Source: Anthopleura xanthogrammica
Taxonomy: Eukaryota; Cnidaria; Anthozoa; Actiniaria; Actiniidae
Length of the DNA stretch: 64,000 nt
Assembly (NCBI GenBank): GCA_964019055.1
Contig: OZ025218.1
Location: 7,536,454 to 7,600,453, forward strand
Direction of reading: 5' to 3'
The position numbers and the translations under genes are program-made. The notes under the pieces were generated by a model. It had not been told where the DNA came from, made no database searches, and worked only from the letters and a program-made list of their open reading frames with translations. Positions 45,357 through 55,981 of this stretch are shown one piece after another; within the stretch, counting starts at the first letter, position 1; every line of letters begins with the position of its first letter.

Positions 45357-47180
45357 AAGGCAGCAGACTTTGTAGATGAGACAGGATACGTGTACTATGA
45401 TCTACAGCAGACATTCTATAAAGTGGTAAGTTTTGATGCTCTTGCAAAATTGCTGTTGTACATGATCATTGCCTGATTTCTGAAATCAGTTTTCAACTTT
45501 TTTATTAAGAAATCCCACATGGTTCATTCTGCGAGTGTATGTTATAATGGTTGCTGTAAAACTCAGCCTTGTATGAACGGAGGAACCTGTGTAGAACACT
45601 GTGAGAAACCAAAAGTCAAGTTCAACTGCAAGTGTCCTAATACCCATTGTGGAAAAGTCTGTGAGAGGCGGAAAATTGAGTCTTGTATAGATGTGTTCAA
45701 AGGAGCTGCACCAGGTACCATGCCAGCAAATGGTACCTACATTATCACTCGTAGTGATACCAAGACTACTTTACCCGTCTATTGTGCTTTTGAAAGTCCA
45801 AACCAGGCCTGGACTCTCATCGAGTCTTACTCTCTTCAAAATAACCATATTTTCAAAACAAAAGCCTTCCATCAGAACTATCCGAGGAACCAGGAATCCC
45901 ATAACTGGCACGACTATCGTCTGTCGCTAAGCAACATGCAGTACATCCAAACCAAGGCCACCATGTTGAGAGCTACGTGTGACTACCCAAACAGAGATTC
46001 TCTTACTCCTGACTTTCTGCGTGACTTTCTGACTTTCTGCATGAAGTATACGTCATACACGAGTGATTATGGACGTGTATTTTGGAGCTCCCGAAATTAG
46101 ATAAGTTAGTATCTGAAATTTCGAATGTCTACTCAAAAAAGCAAAAGAAATACAAATATGAACAGTGGAATCACTAAGTTACAAAAGGAAAACGACGAAT
46201 TAAAAATGATATCTGTACTGTTTCCCAATTTCTAAAATTTCATATCTTTGCTGACGATACCAATATATTGTATTCAAACAAATGTATAAAAAAACTTGAA
46301 TCGACAATGAATACTGAATTAGAAAAGCTTCGAATCTGGTTCACAGCAAATAAGCTAACAATAAATGTTAAAAAAACGAAGTTTGTTATTTTCCATACAT
46401 CTCGCAAATCCAAAATTCCAATAAACATCAGAATTTTTGACCACAAACTAATAAATACTTACCACTTGAACATAAGGATTATGTGAAATATCTTGGTGTT
46501 TTATTAGATAATAAATTGTGCTGGAAACCACACATTGACTATGTTAGCAAAAAAGTGAGCAGAATAGTTGGAATACTTAGTAGATTAAGGCACTTTATAT
46601 CTAGCCAATACTCTTATTAAAATGTACAAAACTCTTTTACAACCTATTTTGACATATGGGATAGCTACCTGGGGTCAAGCTTGCAAAAAGCTCACCAACA
46701 AACTTTTGATCCTGCAGAAGCGCGCCATCAGATCGATATTTTTTGTTAAATCAACTAATAGTGCTATACCACTTTTTTTTGAAACTAAACTAGCTATTAA
46801 GCTAAATGCAAGTTAAATACATATTTGTAAATTATTTCTTCCTCAATAAAATTGAATTGAATTGAATTGAATTGCTTGGATACAAGAATGACTTTGATAT
46901 CATCAATAGCGGGGATCAAAGTGGATACTGTGCCAAATTCTCTTACATGAACTTCAAAGGATATGAGTTCCAATGGAAACAAGTACCAATATGGCACAAT
47001 AAAGATATATATCATTTACACTTGGATTACTCGTGGGGTTTGTGTGGATTAACGGCACCTGCAGCATCATACATTAGTAACGAAGATGTCTTCGGATGCC
47101 ATGATACTATAAATCCAGTATCCAAATGCACTGCAACACAACAGTCTACTACACAGTGGTGGTTAGGAGAACAGCAATAG
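45357..47180 (+). pseudogene. PAN-EGF-fibrinogen-like copy 2, broken
   Basis: Only the last 69 bases of exon 1 survive (45,357-45,425, ADFVDETGYVYYDLQQ). The signal peptide and PAN domain are gone, and the upstream DNA is a fragment of the homopolymer-ended fold-back. Exon 2 is present from 45,510 (EGF: KTQPCMNGGTCVEHC; SCIDVFKGAAPGTM) to 46,020. It is then split by a retrotransposon (46,021-46,874) and resumes at 46,875 (LGYKNDFDIINS) to the stop at 47,180. The two halves align end to end with copy 3. A truncated transcript might still exist, but no normal product can be made. Confidence 0.85.
46021..46874 (+). mobile_element. 5'-truncated non-LTR retrotransposon in PAN-EGF copy 2
   Basis: Encodes, with at least two frame breaks, reverse-transcriptase pieces in order: FADDTNILYS (catalytic box), LRIWFTANKLTINVKKTK, KYLGVLLDNKLCWKPHIDYV, LLQPILTYGIATWGQ and LLILQKRAIR. 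It ends in an AATAAAATTGAATTGAATTG tail of repeated TTGAA, joined directly to exon sequence. Left of the element the exon end GACTTTCTGC is repeated three times (46,010-46,040), possibly from the insertion. Confidence 0.85.
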
Positions 47181-47279
47181 GGTGACCACACAGCACATGA
47201 TCAACTGACCTTGGGATAAGAAAGATTGAATTGAAAATATATTGATAGGTTACTATGGTAACACTAGCCCAGTATCCAA

Positions 47280-47760
47280 ATGCTTAAATTTCAGCATCAT
47301 TTCTCCACAGATCCTATAGGATGTAAGCCCAAGCACTTCGGCTGTCATTTGTTTAGCAATAGTCTTTGAGATGTCATGAACAACAGCTCTAGGATCTCGC
47401 ACAACATGGACAACACGGATTGAAAGCGACCTCAATTTTGACTCGGTCATAAGCACTTGAAGCGATGAAATAGACTTTAGTTGATCTGTCTGAATAAGTA
47501 CTTGATTACTGTGTTCACACTCTGTAGTCAGCCAATCAGAAAACACTTTGGTGCATCGATTATCATCAGTTAAGGTGGCTCTATACCATTCCTTAGCAAC
47601 GCATTCTGGTGCTCCAAGAAGTGTACGAGAATTTTGCATCAAAATACGACCAAAAGCTCGTTTTCTTTGAAGTTACACTTCAAGACGTCTACAACCAATG
47701 CTGTTGCCAATGGAAACCCTGTCGTAGGTTCATGTTTCATGTAGTAAGAGAGTTTGTTTG
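47280..47760 (-). pseudogene. Carbohydrate sulfotransferase-like fragment, copy A
   Basis: The minus-strand frame from 47,642 encodes LLGAPECVAKEWYRATL, a cysteine-containing middle part and IRVVHVVRDPRAVVHDISK. The last is the 3'-phosphate-binding motif (R-D-P-R-A) of Golgi Gal/GlcNAc/GalNAc sulfotransferases that use PAPS. The N-terminal 5'-phosphosulfate loop and the C-terminal end are absent, and compared with copy B a one-base deletion near 47,650 shifts the frame. The homology stops where PAN-EGF 3' sequence begins (CCAGTATCCAAATGC). A relic or gene fragment, antisense to its neighbour. Confidence 0.65.
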
Positions 47761-47769
47761 AAACGTTTT

Positions 47770-48017
47770 AGGCTGGATCCGCGACTGTTATTTTCAATCA
47801 GTTCGGACGACATGCAATAAAGTGACTCGATACCCGATATTGTAAGATAACAAGTAAATCCAGTTATTAATATCAATCCATCCATACCAGTTATATTTCC
47901 TAACTTCCTGATAATCTAGGGTTAGCGAATTCGATCACCTTGGGATCCTGCGACTTTTGGACTTCCACTAACCCTCCCTCGGCTTCGGGAACATTTCATC
48001 ACTAATATCCCTCAGTG
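47770..48017. other. Flank of sulfotransferase fragment A
   Basis: On the minus strand 47,740-47,893 corresponds to the short N-terminal-like frame of copy B (MDGLILITGFTCYLTISGIE) but is closed by an earlier stop (HET-stop). No independent gene. Confidence 0.4.
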
Positions 48018-48166
48018 CCAAAGACCTTTTCTACGATAGCGAACACGGTGCATTGTGGTCTAGCTTCAGTGAAAACATATTTTGTTTATTATGCCTTATA
48101 TGGTGTTGTTTGACCGAAGCTAGACCACAATGCATCCTGCTTATCGAACTCAGAAAAGGCCTATGG
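48018..48166. mobile_element. Fold-back element (GCATTGTGGTCTAGCTTC arms)
   Basis: Inverted arms: AAGACCTTTTCTACGATAGC / GCTTATCGAACTCAGAAAAG and TGCATTGTGGTCTAGCTTC / GAAGCTAGACCACAATGCA. The duplicated copy is at 54,887-55,035. Confidence 0.75.
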
Positions 48167-48192
48167 TATTACTTAAAATGATACCGCATTTT

Positions 48193-48372
48193 AGAGCAGA
48201 TTTCTTTACGAGTGTGAAAAGCCACGGCACACGGCACGGTTACGGCGCGGCGCGGACACGGCAGTGAATGTCGAATGTTTTCCTTCATATACGGCACGGC
48301 ACGGAACTGACACGGTCACGGCAAGGTGCGGTCTGTGCCGTAGGTTTTTCATAGTCATACGAAAACTGCTCT
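48193..48372. mobile_element. MITE-like element, AGAGCAG...CTGCTCT ends
   Basis: Ends AGAGCAGATTTCTTTACGAG and TAGTCATACGAAAACTGCTCT-type inverted repeat, with CACGGCACGG-rich interior. Family of 24,096-24,376. Confidence 0.7.
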
Positions 48373-49308
48373 ATAAAGACAGTTTTCGTATGAGTTAGAA
48401 ACAAACGGTACTGACTAACAGCACATGCATGGTACAGGCTAGCATTGGAATGGCTTCCTATTGCCTTCCAGTAATTCATCCGGCCAATCACAACACGTAG
48501 TTACGGTAGTTACGGTAAGATACGGTACGACTACAGTACGGACACGAATTTGCCGTATTATTTTCTTTCTGGTCCGGCCTTGTGACAGGACCAGAAAGGC
48601 AATTTATTTGAGTCGAGAATTATCTACAAAAGAAAACGAACAGAGCTGTATTCCATCAAGACGGGTGTGTCTTGGATTCTTTGTCGCATTATTTATCACC
48701 GGGAGGCGGGCGGGGTGGAGGAAAGGGTTCGGAGGTTGCGACATCATAAGTGCACAACTAGGCCAAAGAAAATCTGTCTGTCTGTCCGTGTTGTTATAAA
48801 TACAAAGTGATTCACCCTAAATAGTGGTTGCTACTGTGTCATCAGAGTCTAGTATGGGAAAAGGGAAAAAGTGGTAGGGCAATATCCCTACCAGCCCCTC
48901 CCCCTCCGCGGTCCCTGATAGTATTATCCACAGGGGATCCCGGCAATCATATATCTGATATATATATCCAAACTTAAGACATTCAAATAGCTAGTGGGAA
49001 TGTAACAGGTTTCCATGCATGTTTGGGTCATTCGCGCGTTTTTTACCACTAAAAGAGTGAACTTTCATGCAATCTGACGGTTAAACGAAGTCGGTGATGT
49101 ACTAGTCTAGTATGTCTAGTATGAAGTACTTTCATCATGAATTTTTTTTAAATAAAAAGCGGTTGGACCTTTTGCCCATGAAAAATGGATACACGAGAGA
49201 AGAATTCATTACGAACTCTTTTTACGGTAGCGGAAATTTCTATTTTACATGTAACGGTCTAAATAAACATTCCAGACATATATTAGGTGTTCAAGGTTTT
49301 CTTAGTTT
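48373..49308. other. Junction between duplicated units
   Basis: 48,400-48,845 pairs with 55,225-55,650; 48,850-49,135 pairs with 36,822-37,050. This is the junction of two tandem repeat units. An open frame (48,461-48,799) is shared in part with 55,275-55,622, but the upstream halves differ by indels, so it is not supported as coding. Confidence 0.55.
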
Positions 49309-52250
49309 GACTGTAATTAACTTTAACTGAAGCCATGCCAGCTCTGCTGGGGTTCGTCTTGATAATAGGCTGTCTGACTTAATGTTATGGTTGATATCTA
49401 GAAACCACCAACACAAACAGAACCTTTTTTCGCCATTTGAATGAACTCGTTTAGAAATATTAACTGACGGAAACCAGGACACCAACCAGAATTCTTCACA
49501 GAAAAATTTTGTGTGGCGCGATTCGTCTTTTTTTCCTTGGTATTTTATTACTTTTCGATGTATTTATTATCATCTATTGTGTGATCCTTCTTCTCGTTAA
49601 TTTTTAATGATAAGTTTTCAAACCAATAAAAAACCAATTGTAATGTACTCAGTTCGAGTCATATTAAATATTAAGAATCCAACCTGAAAGTCCATGAAAG
49701 CAAATCAAATAACCCGAACGTACTCAAGTTCAAATTTCACTTCCAAGTGACCTGATTCTGAAAGATCCGTTGTTTGATGCTACTGACTTCAAAGGTAAGT
49801 CTTTATTTTAGGTAACCACGATTATAAAGCCTATGTATGCCTCGTCTTATCGAACAAATGTAACAACCTTTATCATGTCCAAGTCAGTGATAGGAATCGC
49901 ATACAAATAATTTGCTTTTAATTCGGCAGAAGAAACGAACCACAGACAAACATTTTTACGTACGTTTTGAACTTGACGTTTCGCACGACGCTAGTTTGGA
50001 TAGTAATACTAGTCTTGTGATCAAATTTGGAGATACTCATCAATCGAGTGAGCACCAGCTGCAAAATTTAAACCCTTTGGATATACAGAAAATTATCAAT
50101 GTCCCCTAAACATTATTTGCTTTTTTTTACCAAAAAACTTCACGGTAGGCTATCTAAAAATGAAGGAATGTATGTCCAAGTCGTAGAATTTGCAAGCATA
50201 CAGTGAGTTTCTGATTGTTATAATGCCAGGGTGAAATAAGTTTTATGATTCCGCTCTCAAACTTTAGACTTTAGGCTTTTTTCATCCACAACGTTAATTG
50301 AATTAGCTATATATTATAACAGAAGTATATTTATTTTTATTTCTAAAGTAAATCTTAACTCAGGGAGTAGCTTAATATATTTTTCTTTGGCACTTGTACT
50401 GACTTTGCAAATCAACAGAAACGAACAGATATACTGTTCGTCAAATCGTAGCGATGTGATTTTTACTATATTTGGCCCAATTACACAAGAAACGAATCGT
50501 TTTGTGTCTTTTCCCGTAAAATCGAAATATCAGGTTTTGGAGGCATTTCTGTGATTTCTTTGAATCGATTCTGGACCACGTATTGCCAATATTAAGCTTT
50601 CAAACGGCAACTTATTTGCGTTCTTTGACGTATTACTAAACTAGATAAGTTTTGGTTTCTTACCGGCGTATGCACATGGCATTGGAGTACAATTTTTGAC
50701 TGTTATGGACATACTACGGTCTTTTACATTCGCTCTGACATCTATTCATGATCAAACTGTAATTCGAAATAAATATATATTAACATTTTGTCAGACACGT
50801 CTTATGAGACAATTTAACATTTTAAACTCAAAAAGCGTGGTTTTTTTTAATCAAAACTTGTACTTACAATTGTGTCTTGAAATTATATTGAAACTTGTCG
50901 ACAGAAACCTTAGCCGCTTACGTCTCTTCATGTTGCAGTTACAACTGACTATGTAGATTCTCGTTTAAAATTCTTAAGTCTCGGAGGACAGACCATCACA
51001 TTTTCTTAATGAACAGAACATTTCATTGTATTTCTGTTATTTCAAAGCTAAAAAAGTATGTACTTTTATTCATCGATTCCTTTTCTCTTGGGAGAGAAGC
51101 AAAAAAAAAAAAGTAGCAAACAAATGCATAAAAACAATGGTCTCGTGAGTATGACAATATATTCTAAATCGGTTAGAGAATAAACACTCGTTCTTTAAGG
51201 GATGTTAAACTCCTCGCAATGATAGAAAGCCACGAGGAATGCTTTTACGATTTACTCAAAATCGGTCAGATAAAGTTTTCTAGTTTTTAGATATTTTGTT
51301 CTCCATATACCATAGTTTAATAGAATAGGTTTTTTTAGGTACAGTCGTAATTGCTCAGAATTTAGGCTTAGCTGAATTCGAATATAGCAGAAAAACGACA
51401 ATGCTGCTACTTTCACAATTTTTTAAATTCAACTGGCAGTGATACGCCAAAACTATAAGCATTTCATTCGTGCATGTCACTGCCCGGGGGGGGGGGGGGG
51501 GGACTCCAGGGGTAAAGTATCGGGTATCCTCATCGGAAATTTCCAAAAATACCCCTAAAAGATACCGGAAGTTTTTTTCAAAAGGGCGTGGCTTGCCAAA
51601 TCTTAACCCCTATGAGATACCACAAAAATAATACTATTAAGAAATACATTAAATTACATTGAGTAATATTATGCAATGGGCTAGTTCCTTTTTCAACACC
51701 CTAAAAGATACCAAATCGCTGATTTTTACCCCTAAGAGATACGACGAGCATACTCAATACTTTACCCCCGGAGCCCCCCCCCCCCTCCCCCCGTGTCACT
51801 GATGCTCCAAACTTGTAACAAAATCCTCTCGCACTGGAGTAAAGCTACTTGAAGATATTTATGGAAATGAAAGTTTTGCTGCTGATCAAAATATCACCTC
51901 TCCCAAAGTACAATGCGGTATATCTCTAAACCGCATTCTTTCAATTTTGGCCCATTTGATATTTTGTTCTTTAGCCCCAAAAGAGGGTGTTCACAATATA
52001 TTGATCTTAAAAACGTATAGTTGTCCTTATTAACAAGAGGCCAAATACCGTTTTTTCTGCACAACGCTTTTTCTATAAGTTACAGTAATTGCGAAACTTC
52101 TTATACAATTCCTAAGTTATGTTGCTATATTTTTTTTCTATTATAACCTTTTATATATATTACATAACTTATATTTTTTCATATTTTTTCTCCTCGTGTT
52201 AGATGGTTAATAGTAAATTGATAGTGCATGGTTTAAAGTTTCTAATTAAC
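49309..52250. repeat. Duplicated 5' block of PAN-EGF copy 3
   Basis: Collinear with 37,430-40,660. It includes the second homopolymer-ended fold-back (51,476-51,798). No conserved coding sequence. Confidence 0.75.
51476..51798. mobile_element. Fold-back with poly-G/poly-C inverted ends, second copy
   Basis: GTCACTGCCC plus about 19 G and GACTCCAGGGGTAAAGTATC at the left; ACTTTACCCCCGGAGCCCCC with an interrupted C run and GTGTCAC at the right. Confidence 0.7.
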
Positions 52251-52254
52251 AAAT

Positions 52255-52395
52255 AGAGGCTATGTAAACACGGCATAACGTTTTCTATTTGTTTTATAAA
52301 ATATTGAAATTGCTGTGTTTACATAGCCTCATGTAAACACGGCTATCAGCCAATCAGAGCGCGCGTTATATCTGAACTATTTTATAAATCTATAA
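52255..52395. mobile_element. Fold-back MITE remnant, AACACGGC family
   Basis: Keeps GGCTATGTAAACACGGCATA, the spacer TTTTATAAAATATTGAAATT and CATGTAAACACGGCTATCAG, but lacks the central hairpin present at 40,690-40,800. An internal deletion fits. Confidence 0.7.
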
Positions 52396-52506
52396 TAATA
52401 CACATATATACATATATATTTAATCATATTACATCACGTTTATTACATTATAATTATATATCATGTAAGAGTATTGAGATTCGATGCGATGCGCTAGAAT
52501 TAAAAT

Positions 52507-52537
52507 ATTATTATTATTATTGTCATCATCATCATCA

Positions 52538-52569
<32 letters not shown>

Positions 52570-52570
52570 G

Positions 52571-52634
<64 letters not shown>
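52507..52634. repeat. (ATT)n microsatellite upstream of PAN-EGF copy 3
   Basis: Same position and mixed TCA/ATT structure as 41,040-41,172, with different block lengths. Confidence 0.95.
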
Positions 52635-52635
<1 letters not shown>

Positions 52636-52660
52636 TTCCCTCAGTAGAGAAACCTTTATC

Positions 52661-53900
52661 ATGTACTGGTCGAGGTTACCTCACGTGATCATCACGCTGT
52701 TATCGTGCGTCTCCCACGTGATCAGTGAGTTGCAATGTCCAGGCACCTGCTATTCGGGATCTTTTCCAAAGAATAACCAAGTCATCAAAGGAAAACATCT
52801 CAGAGGATACTCCTACAAGAACATTACCACTGATATTCCACACACGTGCTTCTCGTCCTGTGTCAATGACTGTCGTTGTAAGGCGTTCCAGATGAAAGAT
52901 GTCAGGTGTGAGTTGCTGGATGAGGACAAGACTTCCAAGGCAGCAGACTTTGTAGATGAGACAGGATACGTGTACTATGATCTACAGCAGACATTCTATA
53001 AAGGGGTAAGTTTTGATGCTCTTGCTGTTGTACATGATCATTGCGTAAAGATTTCTGAGATCAATTTTCAACTTTTTTCTTAAGAAATCCCACATGGTTC
53101 ATCCTGCGAGTGTATGTCATAATGGTTGCTGTAAAACTCAGCCTTGTATGAACGGAGGAACCTGTGTAGAACACTGTGAGAAACCAAAAGTCAAGTTCAG
53201 CTGCAAGTGCCCAGCAACTTACAAAGGTAAGGTCTGTGAAAAGAGAGAGTTCAGCTCCTGCAATGATGTGTTCAAAGGAGCTGCATCAGGTACCATGCCA
53301 GCAAATGGTACTTACATTATCACCCGTAGTGATACCAAGACTACTGTACCCGTCTATTGTGCTTTTGAAAGTCCAAACCAGGCCTGGACTCTCATTGAGT
53401 CTTTCTCTCTCCAAAATAACAATATTTTCAAAACCAAAGCCTTCCATCAGAATCACACGAGGAACCAGGAATCCCATAACTGGAACGACTATCGTCTGTC
53501 GCTTAGCAACATGCAGTACATCCAAACCAAGGCCACCATGTTCAGAGCTACGTGTGACTACCCAAACAGATATTCTCTTACTCCTGACTTTCTGCTTGGA
53601 AACAAGAATGACTTTGATATCATCAATAGCGGAGATCAATTGAAATACTGTGCCAAATTCTCTTACATGAACTTCAAAGGATATGAGTTCCAATGGCAAC
53701 GAGTACCAATATTCCACATTAAAGATAAATGTCATTTACACTTGGATTACTCGAAGGGTTACTGTGGATTCACGGCACCTGCAGCATCATACATTTATGA
53801 CGAGGATGTCTTCGGATCCTATAATAAGATAAATCCAGCATCCAAATGCACTGCAACACAACAGTCTACCACACAGTGGTGGTTAGGAGAACAGCAATAG
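52661..53900 (+). CDS. PAN/Apple - EGF - fibrinogen-like secreted protein, copy 3
   Basis: Exons 52661-53005 and 53085-53900, phase 0 intron of 79 bases, 386 residues. Exon 1 is nearly identical to copy 1: same signal peptide and PAN-like domain. Exon 2 differs more: EGF KTQPCMNGGTCVEHC with CKCPATYKGKVCE, then SCNDVFKGAASGTM, ITRSDTKTTVPVYCAFESPN, and a diverged middle (NMQYIQTKATMFRATCDYPN, KNDFDIINSGDQ), ending in the same STTQWWLGEQQ tail. Exon 1 conservation with exon 2 divergence suggests the fibrinogen-like part is the variable, perhaps ligand-contacting, region; this is inference. The in-frame ATG at 52,484 would add a poly-Leu leader. Confidence 0.85.
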
Positions 53901-53984
53901 TGACCACACAGCATATCAAATGACCTTGGGATATGAAAGATTGAATGGAAAAGCCACTGATTGGTTACTATGGTAACACTAACC

Positions 53985-54155
53985 CAGTATCCAAAAACAC
54001 TGCAATACAACAGTCTACCACACAGTGGTGGTTAAGAGAACAGCAATAGGGTGACCACAAAGCACACCAATTGACCTTGGGATATGAAAGATTGAATGGA
54101 AAAGCCACTGATTGGTTACTATGGTAACACTTACCCAGTATCCAAATACACTGCA
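53985..54155 (+). repeat. Tandem duplication of the 3' end of PAN-EGF copy 3
   Basis: Repeats of about 150 bases containing CAGTCTACCACACAGTGGTG and ATTGGTTACTATGGTAACAC follow the stop codon. The second ends directly at the sulfotransferase fragment. Confidence 0.75.
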
Positions 54156-54159
54156 ATTT

Positions 54160-54754
54160 CAGCATCATTTTTGCACAGATCCTATAGGATGTAAGACCAA
54201 GCATTTTGGCTGTCATTTGCTTAGCAATAGACTTTGAGATGTCATGAACAACAGCTCTAGGATCTCGTACAACATGGACAACACGGATTGAAAGCGACCT
54301 CAATTTTGACTCGGTCATAAGCACTTGAAGCGATGAAATAGAATTTAATTGATCTGTCTGAATAAGTACTTGATCACTATGTTCACACTCTGTAGTCAGC
54401 CAATCAGTAAACACTTTGGTGCATCGATTATTATCAGTTAAGGAGGCTCTATACCATTCCTTAGCAACACATTCTGGTGCTCCAAGAAGTGTACGAGAAT
54501 TTTGCATCAAATTATGAACCAAAAGCTCGTTTTCTTTAAAGTTCAACTTCAAGACGTCTTCAATCAATGCTGCTGCCAATGGAAACCCTGTCGTAGGTTG
54601 ATGTTTCATGTAGTAAGAGAGTTTGTTTGAAACGTTTTAGGCTGGATCCGCGACTGTTATTTTCAATCAGTTCGGACGACATGCAATAAAGTGACTCGAT
54701 ACCCGATATTGTAAGATAACAAGTAAATCCAGTTATTAATATCAATCCATCCAT
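54160..54754 (-). pseudogene. Carbohydrate sulfotransferase-like fragment, copy B
   Basis: The frame from 54,609 reads TTGFPLAAALIEDVLKLNFK, LLGAPECVAKEWYRASL and IRVVHVVRDPRAVVHDISKS (3'-phosphate-binding motif), then continues into PAN-EGF 3' sequence. Upstream, in another frame, 54,754-54,560 gives a hydrophobic N-terminal-like peptide (MDGLILITGFTCYLTISGIE) such as a type II Golgi enzyme would have. The region that should link them, with the 5'-phosphosulfate-binding loop, is missing. It is better preserved than copy A but lacks an essential substrate-binding element, so probably not an active enzyme unless unseen exons supply it. Confidence 0.6.
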
Positions 54755-54886
54755 ACCAGTTATATTTCCTAACTTCCTGATAATCTAGGGTTAGCGAATT
54801 CGATCACTTTGGGATCCTGCGACTTTTGGACTTCCACTAAACCTCCCTCGGCTTCGGGAACATTTCATCACTCATATCCCTCAGTG

Positions 54887-55035
54887 CCATAGACCTTATC
54901 TACGATGGCGAACACGGTGCATTGTGGTCTACCTTCGGTGAAAATATATTTTGTTGATCATGCCTTATATGGTGTTGTTTGACCGAAGCTAGACCACAAT
55001 ACATCCTGCTTATCGAACTTAGAAAAGGCCTATAG
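54887..55035. mobile_element. Fold-back element, second copy
   Basis: Counterpart of 48,018-48,166 with the same arms; part of the segmental duplication. Confidence 0.7.
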
Positions 55036-55059
55036 TATTACTTATAGATACCGCATTTT

Positions 55060-55217
55060 AGAGCAGATTTCGTACGAGTGTGAAAAAACACGGCACACGG
55101 CACGGTTACGGCACTGAATGTCGAATGTTTTCCTTCATACACGGCACGGCACTGACACGGTCACGGCAAGGTGCGGTCCGTGCCGTACGTTTTTCATAGT
55201 CATACGAAAACTGGTCT
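55060..55217. mobile_element. MITE-like element, AGAGCAG family
   Basis: Counterpart of 48,193-48,372, about 20 bases shorter inside. Confidence 0.65.
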
Positions 55218-55981
55218 TTATAGAGCGGTTTTCGTATGAGTTAGAAATAAACGGTACTGACTAACAGCACATGCATGGTACAGGCTAGCATTGGAATGGC
55301 TTCCTATTGCCTTCCGGTAATTCATCCAATCACAACACTTAGTTACGGTTACGGTAAGATACGGTACGAATACAGTACGGACACGAATTTGCCGTATTAT
55401 TTTCTAAGTCTTACCAGAAAGGCAGTTTATTTGAGTCGAGATTTATCTACAAAAGAAAACGAACAGAGCTGCATTCCATCAAGACGGGTGTGTCTTGGAT
55501 TCTTTGTCGCATTATTTATCACCGGGAGGCAGGCGGGGTGGAGGAAAGGGTTCGGAGGCAGCGACATCATAAGTGCACAACTAGGCCAAAGAAAATCTGT
55601 CTGTCTGTCCGTGTTGTTATAAATACAAAGTGATTCACCCTTTATAGTGGTTGCTACTGTGGCATCCCTTTGATACCTGTCAATGTATAAGTGATACCCC
55701 CTCCAGTTGTCAAGCTATGTGATCCCCGGCGATAAATAATGTCCGGTCCCTTTGTGAGACCCTCATGTTCTCAAAGCAACGGTGCCGTGTTGTTATGGCA
55801 ATAATTTGTTGTGGGATAGCACCCTTAAGTCATAGCACCTTAGTGGCTGTATTAACCATCTCGTGAGCTCAAAGATGACCGACAGCGCGATTCCCACGGA
55901 AAGAATGGAGAGGATAGGAGATCTAAGAATACACTCGGTGGGGGGGGGGGGGGGGGGGGCAGCACAAAAAGAATACTGTGA
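55218..55981. other. End of duplication; 3' flank of MFAP1
   Basis: The duplication with 48,400-48,845 ends near 55,650. From there to the MFAP1 stop nothing is recognised except a run of about 19 G at 55,941-55,959. MFAP1 3' UTR must lie here on the minus strand. Confidence 0.5.

Noticed and set aside
48461..48799. 112-codon frame partly shared with 55,275-55,622
   Set aside because: The N-terminal halves differ by indels and the shared part is short; no family recognised.
53176..53735. 155-codon and 149-codon frames overlapping PAN-EGF copy 3
   Set aside because: Out-of-frame and antisense shadows of exon 2, without domain features.
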